From: Macrobrachium rosenbergii
Lineage: Eukaryota > Arthropoda > Malacostraca > Decapoda > Palaemonidae
DNA length: 64,000 bases
Direction: 5' to 3'
Assembly: GCF_040412425.1 (NCBI RefSeq)
Contig: NC_089753.1
Coordinates: forward strand, 36,940,413 to 37,004,412
The position numbers and the translations under genes are program-made. Below, one piece after another: positions 26,211 to 38,708 of this stretch (its first letter is position 1; every line of letters starts with the position of its first letter). The notes below the pieces were generated by a model. The model had not been told where the DNA came from. It made no database searches and saw only the letters and a program-made list of their open reading frames with translations.

Positions 26211-26575
26211 TACAGGCAGTCCCCGGTTTACGACGGTTCCGGCTTACGACGTTCCGAGGTTACGACGCCTTTCAAATATATTCATCAGAAATTATTTCCC
26301 GCCACGATGCATGTTCGGGTTACGACGCGTCGTACGCCGATCCGACGGAAGAAATATGGCCCCAAAACGGCAGAATAATCATAATTTGAAGGTTTTTTTG
26401 ATGTAAAACTCAATAATAATGCAGTTTACATCGTTTTCAATGCACCCAGAGCATTAAAAGTAAGGTTTTCTTATGATTTTTTACGATTTTCGACGATTTT
26501 CCGGCTTACGACGATTTTCGGGTTACAACGCGGCGCAAGAACAGAACCCCCGTCGTAAACCGGGGACCCCCTGTA
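26211..26575. mobile_element. 365-bp MITE, related TIR, distinct interior
   Basis: Begins TACAGGCAGTCCCCGG and ends CCGGGGACCCCCTGTA with TA at both edges. Inside the ends, blocks of the type TTACGACG / CGTCGTAA are repeated, unlike the GATAACC blocks of the other palindromic family. The central part is AT-rich and unique in the window. No protein is encoded. Confidence 0.85.
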
Positions 26576-28887
26576 TTTCCAGATGTGGAGGAACCAGCAG
26601 AATTCTCTGCTGCTGATGGTCTTTGTGCTGTCACCACCACAGGTCTGGCAAGCACTGCTGAGCTGAAGCTGGAGGGAACAAATCCTAAAGTGATTGAGGG
26701 GCACCAGCTTCTCGAGGGACACCAGATCCCAATTATAACCTGCTAAGATTTAGTTACTAGGTGGGGATATCTGCAAAACTATTAAATATTTATCACCAGT
26801 CTGAATCCTGTCCTTGGAAGGTTGAATGTGTTCCCTCTTGAGTCTCCGTTACCATCCCTAAGTAATTTGCCTCCAGTTATTGGTTGTCCCAAAGATCAAA
26901 ATAAAGCCATCAGAGGTGCTCGAGTTTTTGTGAAAACATTTGGTACCATTGAGGACATCAAATATATAAACTTTCCCCTTGTGCAGATTTAGATATTTAA
27001 AAAAAACCTCTCTTCTTATCAATCTCATTGCAGACGCTATCATTCCTATTCCAGAAGAGATCAAACAAAGAAACTTGTTTAGTTGATGATTTTTTTATCC
27101 TCATCCTTGATTGTTTCATGCTATCATTGACCTGACATCATTGATAGTCTGACACTTCATACTGCTGCGTGGCTTGAGAGTCAAAAGGACTAGTTAGGTG
27201 ACAGAGAAGGGCTTATCTCCAGAAAGGGAGGGCAGTACCCTTCACGAAGGACATCAGTGGTCCAAGCTTTGGCTACCATACCTTTTCAAGTACTGTACAG
27301 TAGTGAATTCCAGTGTTCTGAAAACAAGCCCCCACCTGAGGATACAGCATCTGATAGGGAAGAAGAATTTATCCTGAGCTTTTCTCCTTCTCGAGATTTG
27401 GTTGATGTTCAGCTCCCTCGTCAGGGATGAAAAGGCAAACATGATTCTTCATTTGAAATGGACTCTGGAGCACACGGTGAGTTTAAATATGAACTTATAG
27501 CTTCGGAGGTAGATGATGGCTGATGTTGTGGTGTGAGGGTTTTTGGAGTTGGCCAACATAAGGCTTTGGATGGTTGGGAGACTTATTAGCTAAAGCAGAC
27601 CTAGAGGTGGATTTGAAACCTAAAGAAAGCTGCCCATTGACGATAGCTGCCTTGAGGGCAGTGGAAGTCAGTTTCTCACCAAACTCTCTAACCAGGGATT
27701 TTAGAAAAAGAGAATTGTTAGCACCAAACACTGAGGTAATGCCCAGTGAGTAATCAAATATGTTTACAAACTAACAACTGCAAACAATAGTATGAAGTAG
27801 GACACTGCACCAACAGTCTCAAGGATCAGTCCAACTCTATCAGGTAACAACAAACCCCCCCCCTCAAAGATCTCCAAGTGACAAACTGGACTTGATACAG
27901 CTGTACCTTTAAGATGACCCACCAATCACATTGAAACATATCAGGAGATCTTTAAAGGCAGTGAATATCCCTCTTTCAGTGGCACGAAGTTTATTAGACG
28001 GTACATTATGTTCTTGATTTGGAAGATAGAGGTCCTGCCCAAAGAATTGGTCACCTGGCCATTGGACTGTCCTCCAAAGAAGTAAGTCCTTCCCTGTGAA
28101 ACCTGTAGTCGAGTCTATTCTTGCTGGAAGCAGAGATGGCCTGACACAAAGAGGCTGGTAAGTCCTTGGTAATGACATCTGTTGCTAAGAAAGGGTGACA
28201 AGCTTGGACAAGTGCCTGTTGTTTTTGTAACATTTTAGAACATATGAGTTGTCAGAACTGCAATTTGTGCCTTGACTTTGTTTTCTAAGTAAAATACCCT
28301 CGAGGGTAATGGAGAAAGACTGCCATGGCACCTACGTGCGGATGACCCTCCATTACCTTACAACAACAGGTGGAGGATACGTGTGAGGTTGAGGCAGCAA
28401 AACTGAAGGCAAAGCAAATGACAAGGCACAGATGGAATATCCCTTATACAAGTCCAAAGGTGCTTGGGCATTCATTGCACATGCTGGGTGAATGAGTGTA
28501 ATTCCTGTTAACAAGAGAGCCATCATATGCAGTTGTGGAAATAATACAAGAAGGAAGGCATGCTTGCAGCTTCCTCTTTCCAGCAGGATGGTGTGTCTTT
28601 GACTAAAGAATTGCTTTCCTTAACAGACAGCACTAGAGGAAGGCATTGATAAATGTTCAGAAATGGCAGAGTCCAAAGAAACCTATGGAAGACTTTGGGG
28701 TTCTGCGGTTGTGACTTGTTTTGGGCAAAGCAGAATTACTGATCCACTTATTAGTCACAGCACATCTCACATGTAGGGTGAGGGGAACAATGCTGGCCAT
28801 GGCACATGAACACAGAAGATAAGGAAAGTACTCTGATGTATGAGTTTGAACATGTTTTAGGTCAGAAGCAAAAAACAAAAATACTCT
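26576..28887. other. Possible degraded retroelement on the - strand, unidentified
   Basis: Several - strand open frames of 60-89 codons follow each other (28233-27909, 27731-27495, 27442-27254) with a composition resembling retroelement gag regions. I see no zinc knuckle, protease, RT or integrase motif, so no call is made. No host gene is supported here. Confidence 0.25.
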
Positions 28888-28941
28888 ATTGAGTGTGTGC
28901 CAATGAATACTCATTTAAGTATTCATTGGCATTTGCTCAAT
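28888..28941. repeat. Short hairpin (24-nt arms, 6-nt loop)
   Basis: Arms 28888-28911 and 28918-28941 are inverted copies with 18 uninterrupted pairs next to the loop, a four-base mismatch, and six outer pairs. It may be a small foldback element. A structured RNA is possible but unsupported. Confidence 0.6.
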
Positions 28942-30499
28942 AAAGCAAAGTTCATTAATACAAAAAAAAAATTATGACTCGGTGTAAAAACTACATCTCA
29001 CAAAAATTCAAAATTAACAAAGTTAGTCCATATTATGGAAAGGGTTACTCAAGAAGTAACCCCCACTACAAAAAATAACTTAAATTTAAAACTCTACTGT
29101 GAATCCAAACTGAGCATTGCAACCACTACCTATGAAAACCTACATGAAAATAAGAGCTGCAAAAAATTGCATCACAAATCTTGACAAGACCAGCCATGGA
29201 AAATCGAAAATTGATTGAAGTGAGAGTAAAGTGTGTGTGTGTGTGTGTGTGTAGATGTATACAGTATACTGTATACATTTTTATCACATACAACATGACT
29301 GTTGTATTCACAAACATGAAGGTACAAATGTCATTCAACACCCAATTTGCTCTACTTCAGAAATTTCACCAAAGGGGAATTATGATCGATATACAGTTCA
29401 GTACCTGGGTGATACAAGTACCTGACAGTATCGATTGATGACTTTCAGTAACGGTAACCACTACCTTCACCGAAAATCACAGAACTATGCTGTTGGCATT
29501 CAGATTTCCCAGATACCAAATAATTTTTCAGTTATAATTCCCCTTCACTGAAGTTCCTGAAGTAAAGTGAATTGGACATTAAACAACATTTGTAGCTTCT
29601 TGTTTATGACTACAGTGTATAGATATAGTAAATTGGTTATGTATGTAAATTTTATGTTACAGTATATTAAAAGACTAAAATTTCAAGAATTAAATGGTAA
29701 GGTATAACAGATATTTGGCAAAAACACTTGTATTCTAGGTAAATATTTATAGTAAAATAAACATTACAGAAAATGGGATTCTTAGCTGAGGAAACTGGCG
29801 AGTGTGATGGTTTAAGTATGATGGAGTAGTTGACCAGGGTGTGTTAGGTATGCCTAGATGAGTGAGAGGTTTCAAATGAACAGGAGAGGAGAATAACTGT
29901 CATTTGTATAATGGTAAAAATATGGATCATGAATGTAGTGTGGAGTAGGTGGTTTTTTCATGTGATAAAGTGCTGATGAGGATAGTACAGTGAATTGAAA
30001 TAACAGAGGTAAGTGAGATTTTGGAAGTCTTTCCTAAAGGAATAATTTGAGAGTAAAGGTGAGTGAAAGTAAGGAAATGAGGGTAAATGGAAATTAGGAA
30101 TATGGAGCAATAAATGCTAACTTTTTCAGTAGCAAAGCCTTCGCAAGTCATGTCTGTCTCAGGGACAGAGCTGTGATGGGTCTTATTTTATGTTGTTTGC
30201 TGTCTACGAAGTATTTGCTTTTAAGATTGTATTCATTATGGTCTCACCCTAAAGCAGAATGCTTGTTTTTATTGTGGTATGCTCCAAAGAAGCAAAATGT
30301 AAAAGCAAAAGTTTAAAATGTTGAGTTAGAAATTGGCTACTGTACTTTGATATGTCAAAGCATCACATTAATTCTCTGTATGGCTGTTGGATGACCCACC
30401 AGAGCTTTATGAGTGATCCAAAGGGTGGAAAAAATGGTAGCAGTAGATTTGTATACTGTAGGTATTTTGGTTTAAGTATTTTGGATTATGGTAGGATGA
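28942..30499. other. Presumed intron, no gene seen
   Basis: AT-rich. Contains a (GT)11 microsatellite at 29231-29252. No supportable gene. Confidence 0.4.
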
Positions 30500-31290
30500 G
30501 AGAATAGGCAGGTCACGGAATAGGTGAAGCTAGTGATGTAATGGGTGTGTGCAAAGGTTTGGAAAAAACTCCAGTGTCTACGGATGTCAAGGTTGCAATG
30601 TATAAAGGCATCGTTGAGGCAAAACTACTTTATGGAAGTGAATTGTGTATTTTAAATGAAAATCAAAGAAAATAGGTGAAAAATGTAGGAATGGATTGCT
30701 TACACAGAATATTACATTGGGTGAGAAAATGTGGAGGTATGTTGGTGTAATAAAAAGATTAGCTGGAAGTGATAGATCAGAGTGGTTTTGAGGGGGTTTA
30801 GTATTGGAAAGAATGGCGGATGGTTTTGGGGGGGTGGGGGAACAAAATAAGATACAATTCCGCAGTTTGTAAGATGAAGGTGGAAAGGAAGATTTGGGTA
30901 GTGTTGGGTAGGTAGCATGATAGAGGTACAGTAAAGGCAGTTCTCGGTTAACGGTGATCCGGTTTTACAGCGCCTGTCTAGCGATGGAAATCGGCAATTT
31001 TCGGCACCGAAAATCACCGATTTCTGCTTTTCGGCACCGATAATTGGGTATTGGTGCCAATACATACCTAACAGAGGCGTCAGTAACCGAAAATCACACT
31101 TTTCGGTGCCGATAAGCCCCAAAATTCACTGAAAAGGCGTGAAAATCGTCGATTTTCGGCTATCATCACACCCTCAGAATGGAACCCCTCCGATAACCAA
31201 GGACTGCTTGTATAAGAAATAAAGGTCCTCATCATCTAGGAGGCAAGAGAGTGAGTAAAAGAGGGGGTGAATGGCACTGTGTGTGTGGTT
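30500..31290 (+). pseudogene. LINE ORF2 C-terminal remnant interrupted by a MITE
   Basis: Conceptual translation of the + strand (with stops) gives KVAMYKGIVEAKLLYGSE followed by CILNENQRK and a region ending IDQSGFEGV. This order matches the post-RT C-terminal region of RTE/jockey-type LINEs, where similar text precedes a Trp-rich GHVxR segment. The homology resumes after 31212 with a segment like EARE followed by an NxW motif. The palindromic MITE at 30932-31212 therefore splits the LINE. Frame breaks and stops show it is dead. Confidence 0.6.
30932..31212. mobile_element. Palindromic MITE, copy 2
   Basis: 281 bp from TAAAGGCAGTTCTCGG to CAAGGACTGCTTGTA, flanked by TA. It has the same internal block order as copy 1 but in the opposite orientation. 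It is inserted within a LINE remnant. Confidence 0.85.
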
Positions 31291-32607
31291 ATTCTACATG
31301 TTGCAAATAGCACTATGTGTAACTATAAATTTGCTGATGTTAAGGAAGTTTTCTGCACAGTAGTTTCATCCACATTTTAATTGTCAAAGTGTGACAGTAC
31401 AGGTAATTGTTTTGTATTATCTTGGGAGCCACATCGTTATGGGAAAAGGCTTAATTACAAAGAAATGTGTTAGTGTGTATAGCATCAGTCAACTGGGATG
31501 AAGCATATTGTGTCGCACATTCTCTGTGCATTGTTAAACACTTCAGCCAAAAGAGTTTCCTTAACACTGTTAGTGACGGCCACTGTACGTAAACAAAAAG
31601 GGCACTGTTGGGTCCTTGCTAAAGAGTGAAGATTTAAGAGTACCACCACCATTTACATGACAAGTTTTACTTGAAAACTTGTTGATAGGAATTGATTTTG
31701 ACCATCTCCGTCATGGTAGCTTGAGTACAGTATAAGTTTGTAACGTGTTGAATTGCCAGTAGAAAATATCAGTCATAAGATGAATTTTGCCCAAAAATAT
31801 TTCCGGGGCAAAAAGATTTAAATAATCCAAAGAGATATAGTGGTTCATTTCAGCAACAAAAATAGGTAATAAATACATGAAAAAAAACCCCTAAGATCAA
31901 TACTGTTGAACTCAAGTTGTCCCTTTATAATAACCACTGAAATGCTGGAAGTACAAAAAATCAGTATTTCTCTCTGATCAGAAAACCTGAGTAAGACAGG
32001 ATGGTATAGATTATAGTGAATAACTCAAAATTTTTCTTGTCCACATAAAAACATAAGAAAGTGATAGAGAGTTATTAATTCCCTAAAAGAAATGAGTCAC
32101 ACGTGAGGACTTATAGTACTCGTGTATTTCATAAAGTTACATGTATAGCGGTTCATCAGAGGCTTACTAGTACTACTGAAGAGGCAACTTTAAAAATGAA
32201 AAAATGAAAATGGATACTGTAAATCATTTTAGTGTTGTGATCACTTAGTCTAACTCTGTTCCATAAATGAAGCTATAGTATTTGTGAAGAAGTTTCAAGA
32301 TTGGTTGGTTTTAAAATTAGTTTAGTTGTCAGCCATTTGATCGAGTTTGGTTACTACTAAGGAAGTGTGCCAGTAGGATTTTTCTTGAGTTTTCAAGAAA
32401 TTCAACATGTTTATGTGCTGTGGGAATTTGTAAATGCTCTCTACAAAATTGATTAAAGCCAAAGTATTGCTGTTTTTCTCTCTCTCTCTGTTCCCCAGGT
32501 GCAAACATGAGGGATGAGAGTGCCAATCAGTTTTTATACCCTTTTACTCTTTATAATAATAATACGAGCTTGTTGGTGCATGCTGCACATGCTGGAACCC
32601 AGGGCTG
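31291..32607. other. Presumed intron, no gene seen
   Basis: AT-rich sequence with no supportable gene or element. Confidence 0.4.
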
Positions 32608-32795
32608 CTGTTTCCCCTACCCTCCCAATCCCCTACCTACCCCACCCACACCCGGGACAGGCAAACAGGTTTGCAAGAGGAGGATGGATGTCTCTCCTAC
32701 CTACCCCGCCCCCACCTTGGGCGGACAAACTGGTTTGCAGGGGTGGGTGGCTGTGTTATGTCTCCCCTGCTGTCACCTGGGGAAAGACAAACAAG
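32608..32795. repeat. GC-rich degenerate minisatellite, about 3 units
   Basis: Three diverged units of about 65-75 bp share the order CCTACCTACCCC, then a GGGxxxxxCAAACxGGTTTGCA block. It is strikingly C-rich on the + strand compared with the surrounding AT-rich intron. Two overlapping open frames of about 105 codons result from low stop-codon density and show no domain. Confidence 0.6.
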
Positions 32796-35300
32796 ATCTA
32801 TCCTCTTGGATTTTATTATTATAGATTTTAAGAAAATATATATTGATTACAGTTCATTTTAGAACTGGCAACTTTTATCATCCTAATTTGTGTGATCAGG
32901 TGAAATTAATTTACACAGTTCTTTGAAAATAAAGTAACAAACTGTATAAAACCCTTTGTCACAGTCTTAAAGAATTTGTTTCCCCCATCAACTTTGATGA
33001 CAGTTGACTCACACCTTTTATGATAGTATCATAAACAGTGAACATAAATATATTCTAAGAGAGTTTGGCATTTTTACCTTCAGTTCTCTAAGCATAACCA
33101 TTTCAACTAAGAGATGATCTGAGGATTGTGATATCCTTAACACCCAACCTTCCCAATACAGTTGAAACCTGCACGTTTATTCGAGAAGGATTTTTAAGAT
33201 TATGCAGAATTTTGTATTTTTTTTATATAAAAAGTGGTGCATCATTAATTGGGTATGCGTAGAAGCAGAGAATACGACAGAATGGGGATAGAAGTATTGA
33301 AAAAGTGAAGAGAAAGAAGGAAAACGTTATATCATTCTTAGCTTGAGGTATCACTGTCTGTCACTGTTAGCAATACACATTGCTATCACAAATACTACCA
33401 CTGTCATTGCCACCATCACAGGTTCAACAGACATTCTTGATTAGTTCTTGATGAAAATCGTAAGGAATTACAATTGTAAAACACACAACTGATAAAGATC
33501 TCCAACCAGTAGCAACATGGGTTTATTTAAGGGTGATGTGTGACATCTTTGATGATTGGTCTTTAATCAGAATTTAGAATCAGGCATTGAAATTGAAACT
33601 TTGTATCTTGACTTTGCTAAGGCATGAAGTCAATCATTTCTTACCTAAGGCATGAAGTCGATCATTTCTTACTACATGTATAAGAACCCTTACGTCCGTA
33701 ACTATTGGTTAAAAATAGAGGAGTGTTGACTGATGTGCATGGCCTCATTTCTTCCTTTATTTTGGATTCAGTGACTGCACAGAGTATATCTCAACCTAGT
33801 GAGATCTCTAGCAAAAGTGATCAGTCATCAGGAACAACCACACCCGACTTGGTGTGAAACACAATGACGAACACATATTCTTTAATCTCAAATGTGAGGC
33901 AAAATTAAAAACATGAAAAAAACACAAAATCACATACGGATAATTCTTGAATAAGATTTTTAATCGAAATAGACAAAAAAATCAATGTACATATTAAAAA
34001 TAAATGTTATGCTGTTATTTGGCAAATTGTCAACAGTTTGGCGTTGTGACCTCCCGATGCAGATGTTGTGACTAAGCATATTCTCCATAAACATCCCAAG
34101 ATTAGTATTGTACCTCTCACTGCATCTTTATGTTTCTTCGGTACTTAATAATGTAATGATATCGTAAAAGCATTACCAGTGTTATTATTGTTATTATGGT
34201 TATTTTAGTTTCATATGTATTAATAGTTATTTTATTACTGTACTTGTATGCAAAATCTAAAAAATTAGCATAAATTAGATTGGTTTGAAAAATAGTCTTT
34301 CTCTCTTTATTATAATGATGATAACAACTGGCAAAGCTCGTTTATATCTTTTACTGTATTTGCTTATGATTTTCATGTCTCAGTCATATCAGACTTTCAG
34401 TGAAATTGGGAAGTTTCAGAAAGAGATTGCAGTTTATTCCTGGTCAAAGAGAAATATTGGACTTTTAATTTAATGGGTAGCAAATATGAATGCAGATGTT
34501 TGTTTAAAAAAAAAAAAAAAGACAAATGTTGCTCACTAACTTGATCCAAACAAACATTGCTATGGTAAAGCTGCAGTATGAAGTCTGTAGAGCCGTCATT
34601 TCTGATTGCTTAACAGGTCAGTTCATTAAACAAAATTATAGCAAACTTTAGTAAACAGTTTCCTTTGAATTTGAGAACATTTTGAGAAGAGGTTCTGTTA
34701 ATATACTTGAAAAGGCTCTGAGAATATTTTGGAAAGAGATTTTACATAGTATCATCGTGGATAATTCATATTTTTTACATTCATTGCAATTTTGATTACT
34801 CAGAAATTTTGGTGGTATGAGTAGGTTGACAAAGGTCAAATTGATTGTACAGTTTGGGGATAGTGTATTTTGAATGGAAACTAGATCTTTAATTTAACTT
34901 CATCCTTACTTTATATGCCATATTGAAATTTATCTCTTGTTAAAATCTTTGGGCAAGCCCTGTGAGGTGGAACTATACATCAGTGACCTGGTTAAGATAG
35001 TTTTAACTAGTGTGCCTGTGAAATTTTCAATGTAAGACAGTACTGTACCATATATTTTATAGGTGTGTCTTTTAGATTGTGACTGCAAGGCAATGCTTTT
35101 GATTGGCATGGAGAAGTAAATTAAGTAGTAGATTTATATAATGGTCATCAGTATGCAAAAATATTACATACTTTACTCGTGGATTTTGTGTAAATCTTTT
35201 ACTTGTTGGATGCAATGGGTAAAGCAAAGAAAATTCTAGTTTAAGCAGATTAACTTAGTAGCTGTATTGGTTAATTTTGACACCACCCGAACTTCTACAG
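32796..35300. other. Presumed intron upstream of exon B
   Basis: No gene seen. A 28-bp unit (CTAAGGCATGAAGTC...) is duplicated in tandem at about 33617-33672. The final bases (TTTTGACACCACCCGAACTTC and then TACAG) form the acceptor of exon B and are shared with exon C. Confidence 0.45.
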
Positions 35301-35669
35301 GCTGCAACAGAAGAGGGTGACAAGACATCTCAAGGCTGTGGAAGGTCATCTCTGTTTGCTGCTAAAGCTGGCATTGTCACCTCTGCCTCTTCTAAACTTC
35401 ATCAGTGCCCTTACTGCTCCTATGCCTCTGCAAGGAAGGACAATTTGATAGTTCACATCCGAACTCACACAGGAGAGAAACCGTACCAGTGTCCCTATTG
35501 CCCGTCTCGATTTGTTCAGAAAGGCACCTTGAGCAACCACATACGTACTCACACGGGTGAAAGACCGTTTGTTTGCTCCGTTTGCTGTCAGGCGTTTGCT
35601 CGTAACAGTCACCTGAAAGTTCATATGTTAGTTCACCAAGATAGTTTAACAATGTCTGAATCTTTCTGA
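35301..35669 (+). CDS. C2H2 zinc-finger terminal exon B (three fingers)
   Basis: Follows the acceptor GAACTTCTACAG in phase 0 and encodes 122 codons to a TGA at 35667-35669. Three fingers follow a linker of about 30 residues. Two CPYC-X12-HIRTH fingers precede a third, CSVC-X12-HMLVH. Linkers are THTGEKPY and THTGERPF. Helix positions -1/2/3/6 are R-D-N-V, Q-G-T-N and R-S-H-V. The tail VHQDSLTMSESF resembles that of exon A (HQDSAQLSES), which together with near-identical fingers 1 and 2 suggests A and B are a duplicate pair. AATAAA at 35974-35979 is a good polyadenylation signal. It is likely one of the alternative C-terminal DNA-binding tails of the locus. Confidence 0.87.
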   Translation, partial: AATEEGDKTSQGCGRSSLFAAKAGIVTSASSKLHQCPYCSYASARKDNLIVHIRTHTGEKPYQCPYCPSRFVQKGTLSNHIRTHTGERPFVCSVCCQAFARNSHLKVHMLVHQDSLTMSESF

Positions 35670-35682
35670 AGATATTTGAACT

Positions 35683-35840
35683 TGGTTATTATTTATTATC
35701 ATATGGGAATTAATTCAAGTCTCGTGGTTATTATTTATTACCATTTGGGAATTAATTCAAGTGTCATCTTGACCAAGTGTGATTTAACTCACCATTTGGG
35801 CATTAATTCAAGTCTCGTCTTGAACAAGTTTGATGTAACG
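35683..35840. repeat. Three imperfect tandem copies in the 3' UTR of exon B
   Basis: The core CATTTGGGAATTAATTCAAG is repeated three times at 40-55 base spacing just after the stop codon of exon B. It would be carried in the 3' UTR of the B isoform mRNA. Confidence 0.8.
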
Positions 35841-37359
35841 CTCAAAGTATCAGTTTTAAAAGGATTAAATTCCTGCCAACGTCTGTCCCGTGAAGGATAA
35901 GCAGTGCATTTGTTCAGGCATAGTTTCATAGTTTCACAGTTTTATTAACAGTAAAGTATCAGATATGCATGTAAATAAAATTTTATGAGTCATTACTTGA
36001 ATCCTAGACTTTCTAGTGTGGGTATTACATATTTAAGTGGTTTGTGTTTAGCATTCCTTTGCCAGCCACCTGAACTAAATGTTTTCTGTTTATGGTCACA
36101 AAGTGACATTTATGTTAAAGCTAATTGAATAAGGGTTGTTATTTAAATGATGAATGTGAATTTCAGTTTTTTCGTATTACTGTTTCAGTCTGAACTGGAA
36201 GCATTAGAGGTGAAATTTTAAAATAAAAAATGGGAAAACCATGTCTGCCAAAGTCAGTAATTGATCAGTAATTCATCACCAGTTAGGTTGTTTTGTTTTG
36301 GCAGACATATAAATAATGTATGTGTACTCGTATTTTCCTTTATTCCATTACCACAAACGATATTTGTTTATTATCTGTGATATTGAAAGAACTTCATTTT
36401 ATTACTAAGAAAAATAATGCTGTATATAAATATTAAACCATTGATTTGTCTTTTTTCTTTCCAATTTTGTGTTGGAGATTCCACAAAAAACACTGTAATA
36501 TTGACTTAGGGGAAAATATCGTGTCAGTCAGCAGAAATGGGAACTGTTGTCTAACTCCATGAAAGCAAACTCTGATTAACAACTGTGAGTGGTGGCAATG
36601 TTCTGTTTGTTTAGTATCATACCTATTTTGTCTTTGAACACATTACAGTATTTACTGAAATGGCTAGTTATTGGAGCCTTCAGGCTAGGAAGGAAAGTAT
36701 ACACTATCATATATTGGCCAAGCAAAATCTATGTAAGAATATAGATGCCACAAATTTCAGGACTGATTGGTAACCTGTTTCTCATTTGACTGCTTCATAC
36801 TGTATCACTAATAATTTTAAAGAACATATGAGAAAGTACAATGATATAAAAACAAAATTAACAACAATAAACTTTTGCTAAAAACTTAATACCTGTATAA
36901 TTTATAACGATTTTTAATGTCATTTTAAAAGTGCAATCCACGTCCCTCCATAAATGTCATTGGGGAATTAAGGTTACCCAGGCTGGTGGGGTGGGTTGGC
37001 TACTATAATTAAACACACGTTGATTTCCTATTTACGATTCTCACTCAGTTCGAAAAGTTTGACTTGTAAAAGTGAGCTACATGCTGTTGTTTAGTTGCAA
37101 TCCCTTCCACAGGATTGTGGCATCCTAATTAACAGAAACAATGTTACACTGAAATCTTTAAAGAAATCAAACTTAGTTTGACCCAAGAATATTTGGTAAG
37201 TAGTCCACAGGACATAGTCTGGTTGCATAAAGCGCAGGTCAGCACTAACAGTAGAATGTATTCTGTATGATCATCCAAATTTGAAGAAATATTGAATATC
37301 AGGACTTGACAACAAATCCCTTAAGGAAATTTTGTCAGTCCTCAACATAGTCAGTACAG
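35841..37359 (+). other. 3' UTR of exon B and intron
   Basis: AATAAA at 35974-35979 probably ends the B transcript. The rest is AT-rich with no gene. Confidence 0.45.
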
Positions 37360-38160
37360 TACAGTAAACACCCCGTATTTACAGTCTCACGATTCGCAGA
37401 CTCACCTATTCGCGGATTTCTCTATGGAACATATATACGCATTATTCGCTGAAAATTCGCCCATTCACGGTATTTTTCACTGAGAAATATTCACTAATTA
37501 CTGTATTTTCATCTCGTTTTCATGACTAAATGCACTTTTTGTGATAAAACTATTAAAATACTCGGGTAATGCTCAAGATACGATATTTCACCCTATGATA
37601 ATTTGATTTTGCAATGTGGTAAGCAATTAATACCGATACGACAATATTTATAAAATATTTTTAAATTTTGCGCGGGCTCAGGCAGCAGCACACAGTCAAT
37701 AGACCAACTTCTTTTCCGCAAACTTTTTATCCCATTTTCTAGTTAAAAAAGCAAAAGAGAATGATAAAAGCATTGTTAGTAACGTTATACTCTTGTAAAT
37801 GCGTACAGCCATGAACAACAAACCGAGAAACTGTTGTTTTGATTATCGCTGAATTGGATAACAGCACTTTTGCTTGCATTTCAACCATTGTATGGTAATA
37901 CACAATTACTGTAGGTTATAGTACAAATTGACGTTAATTAAAATAGGACTGATATATTTTACATTATACTCTTATTCGGTATGGATTAAAGATCGGCAAG
38001 GAAATATCCTGCTAAATTTAAGCTGCAAGTTGTGGCTGAAGCTGAGAAAACAATGTTCAAGCTGCTACTAACTATAAATTATTGTGCAATGGCAGCTTGG
38101 ATGAAACTCAACCATAATTAAAATTGGAGAGAAAGTATTTTAATCAAAACTACTGGGCAT
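37360..38160 (+). pseudogene. Pogo/Tigger-like element with decayed transposase N-terminus
   Basis: The left end TACAGTAAACACCCC and the following 190 bases match the pogo-like MITEs at 39.8, 40.4 and 53.6 kb. Unlike those, this copy continues into about 380 unrelated bases and then a short coding remnant from 37981. The remnant has an early stop, then RKYPAKFKLQVVAEAEK, and after a +1-type frame break NVQAATNYKL. A conserved Lys/Phe-rich helix of this kind opens the DNA-binding domain of pogo/Tigger transposases (CENP-B N-terminal family). The catalytic DDE domain is not visible. The 3' boundary is uncertain. Confidence 0.55.
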
Positions 38161-38708
38161 GAAAGAACACATTACAGTACTGCTATTTTTACACAAATAA
38201 ACAATAATTACGTAAGCTCTTATTGATGAAATCAAGTGAAAATAGAGAACAGAATCTTGATTTTTTAACGCCCTCAAACGGCTATCGTCGTGATCGTCTT
38301 CTGTTAACGAAACAAATAGCTAAATTAATTTCCCAACGAGACATATTTGTTATATTTCGACTTAAAAATGCAAAAACACTTCGTTTATTGAAAAATAACC
38401 TTGCCCCATATAAATAAAGCATCTAGAGATTCATTTACGCTAACTAGAAGCAAGAAAAGGGCTCTGAACTGAGTTAAATGCAGGGAAATAAACACCGCCT
38501 AAACATTTCCAAACCAAAACTTTGATCGCTATGATCACAATTTGTAATACAAAAGCATTATAAGAATATATACAATATTATTGGATACAGTGAATTAAGG
38601 CATAACATTTTAAAAGATTCATGGAAATGATGCATATTTGTTATGTTGATGTTTGTATATATGATATGTGAATATAGAGTACAGTATAATGTAGGCTACG
38701 CTACTGTA
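38161..38708. other. Unassigned, possibly interior of the pogo-like element
   Basis: No recognisable motif. One 64-codon open frame at 38223-38417 has no visible domain. Confidence 0.3.

Noticed and set aside
30712..31122. 136-codon frame on the - strand resembling frames at 19.2 and 38.7 kb
   Set aside because: The similarity among them is caused by copies of the palindromic MITE, not a conserved gene; each is open only because the blocks lack stops.
32507..32862. Two overlapping 105-codon Pro/Cys-rich frames
   Set aside because: Produced by the C-rich minisatellite; both frames open at once, no domain.
35346..35652. Open frames antisense to zinc-finger exons B, D and E
   Set aside because: They mirror conserved finger codons on the + strand and show no domain of their own.
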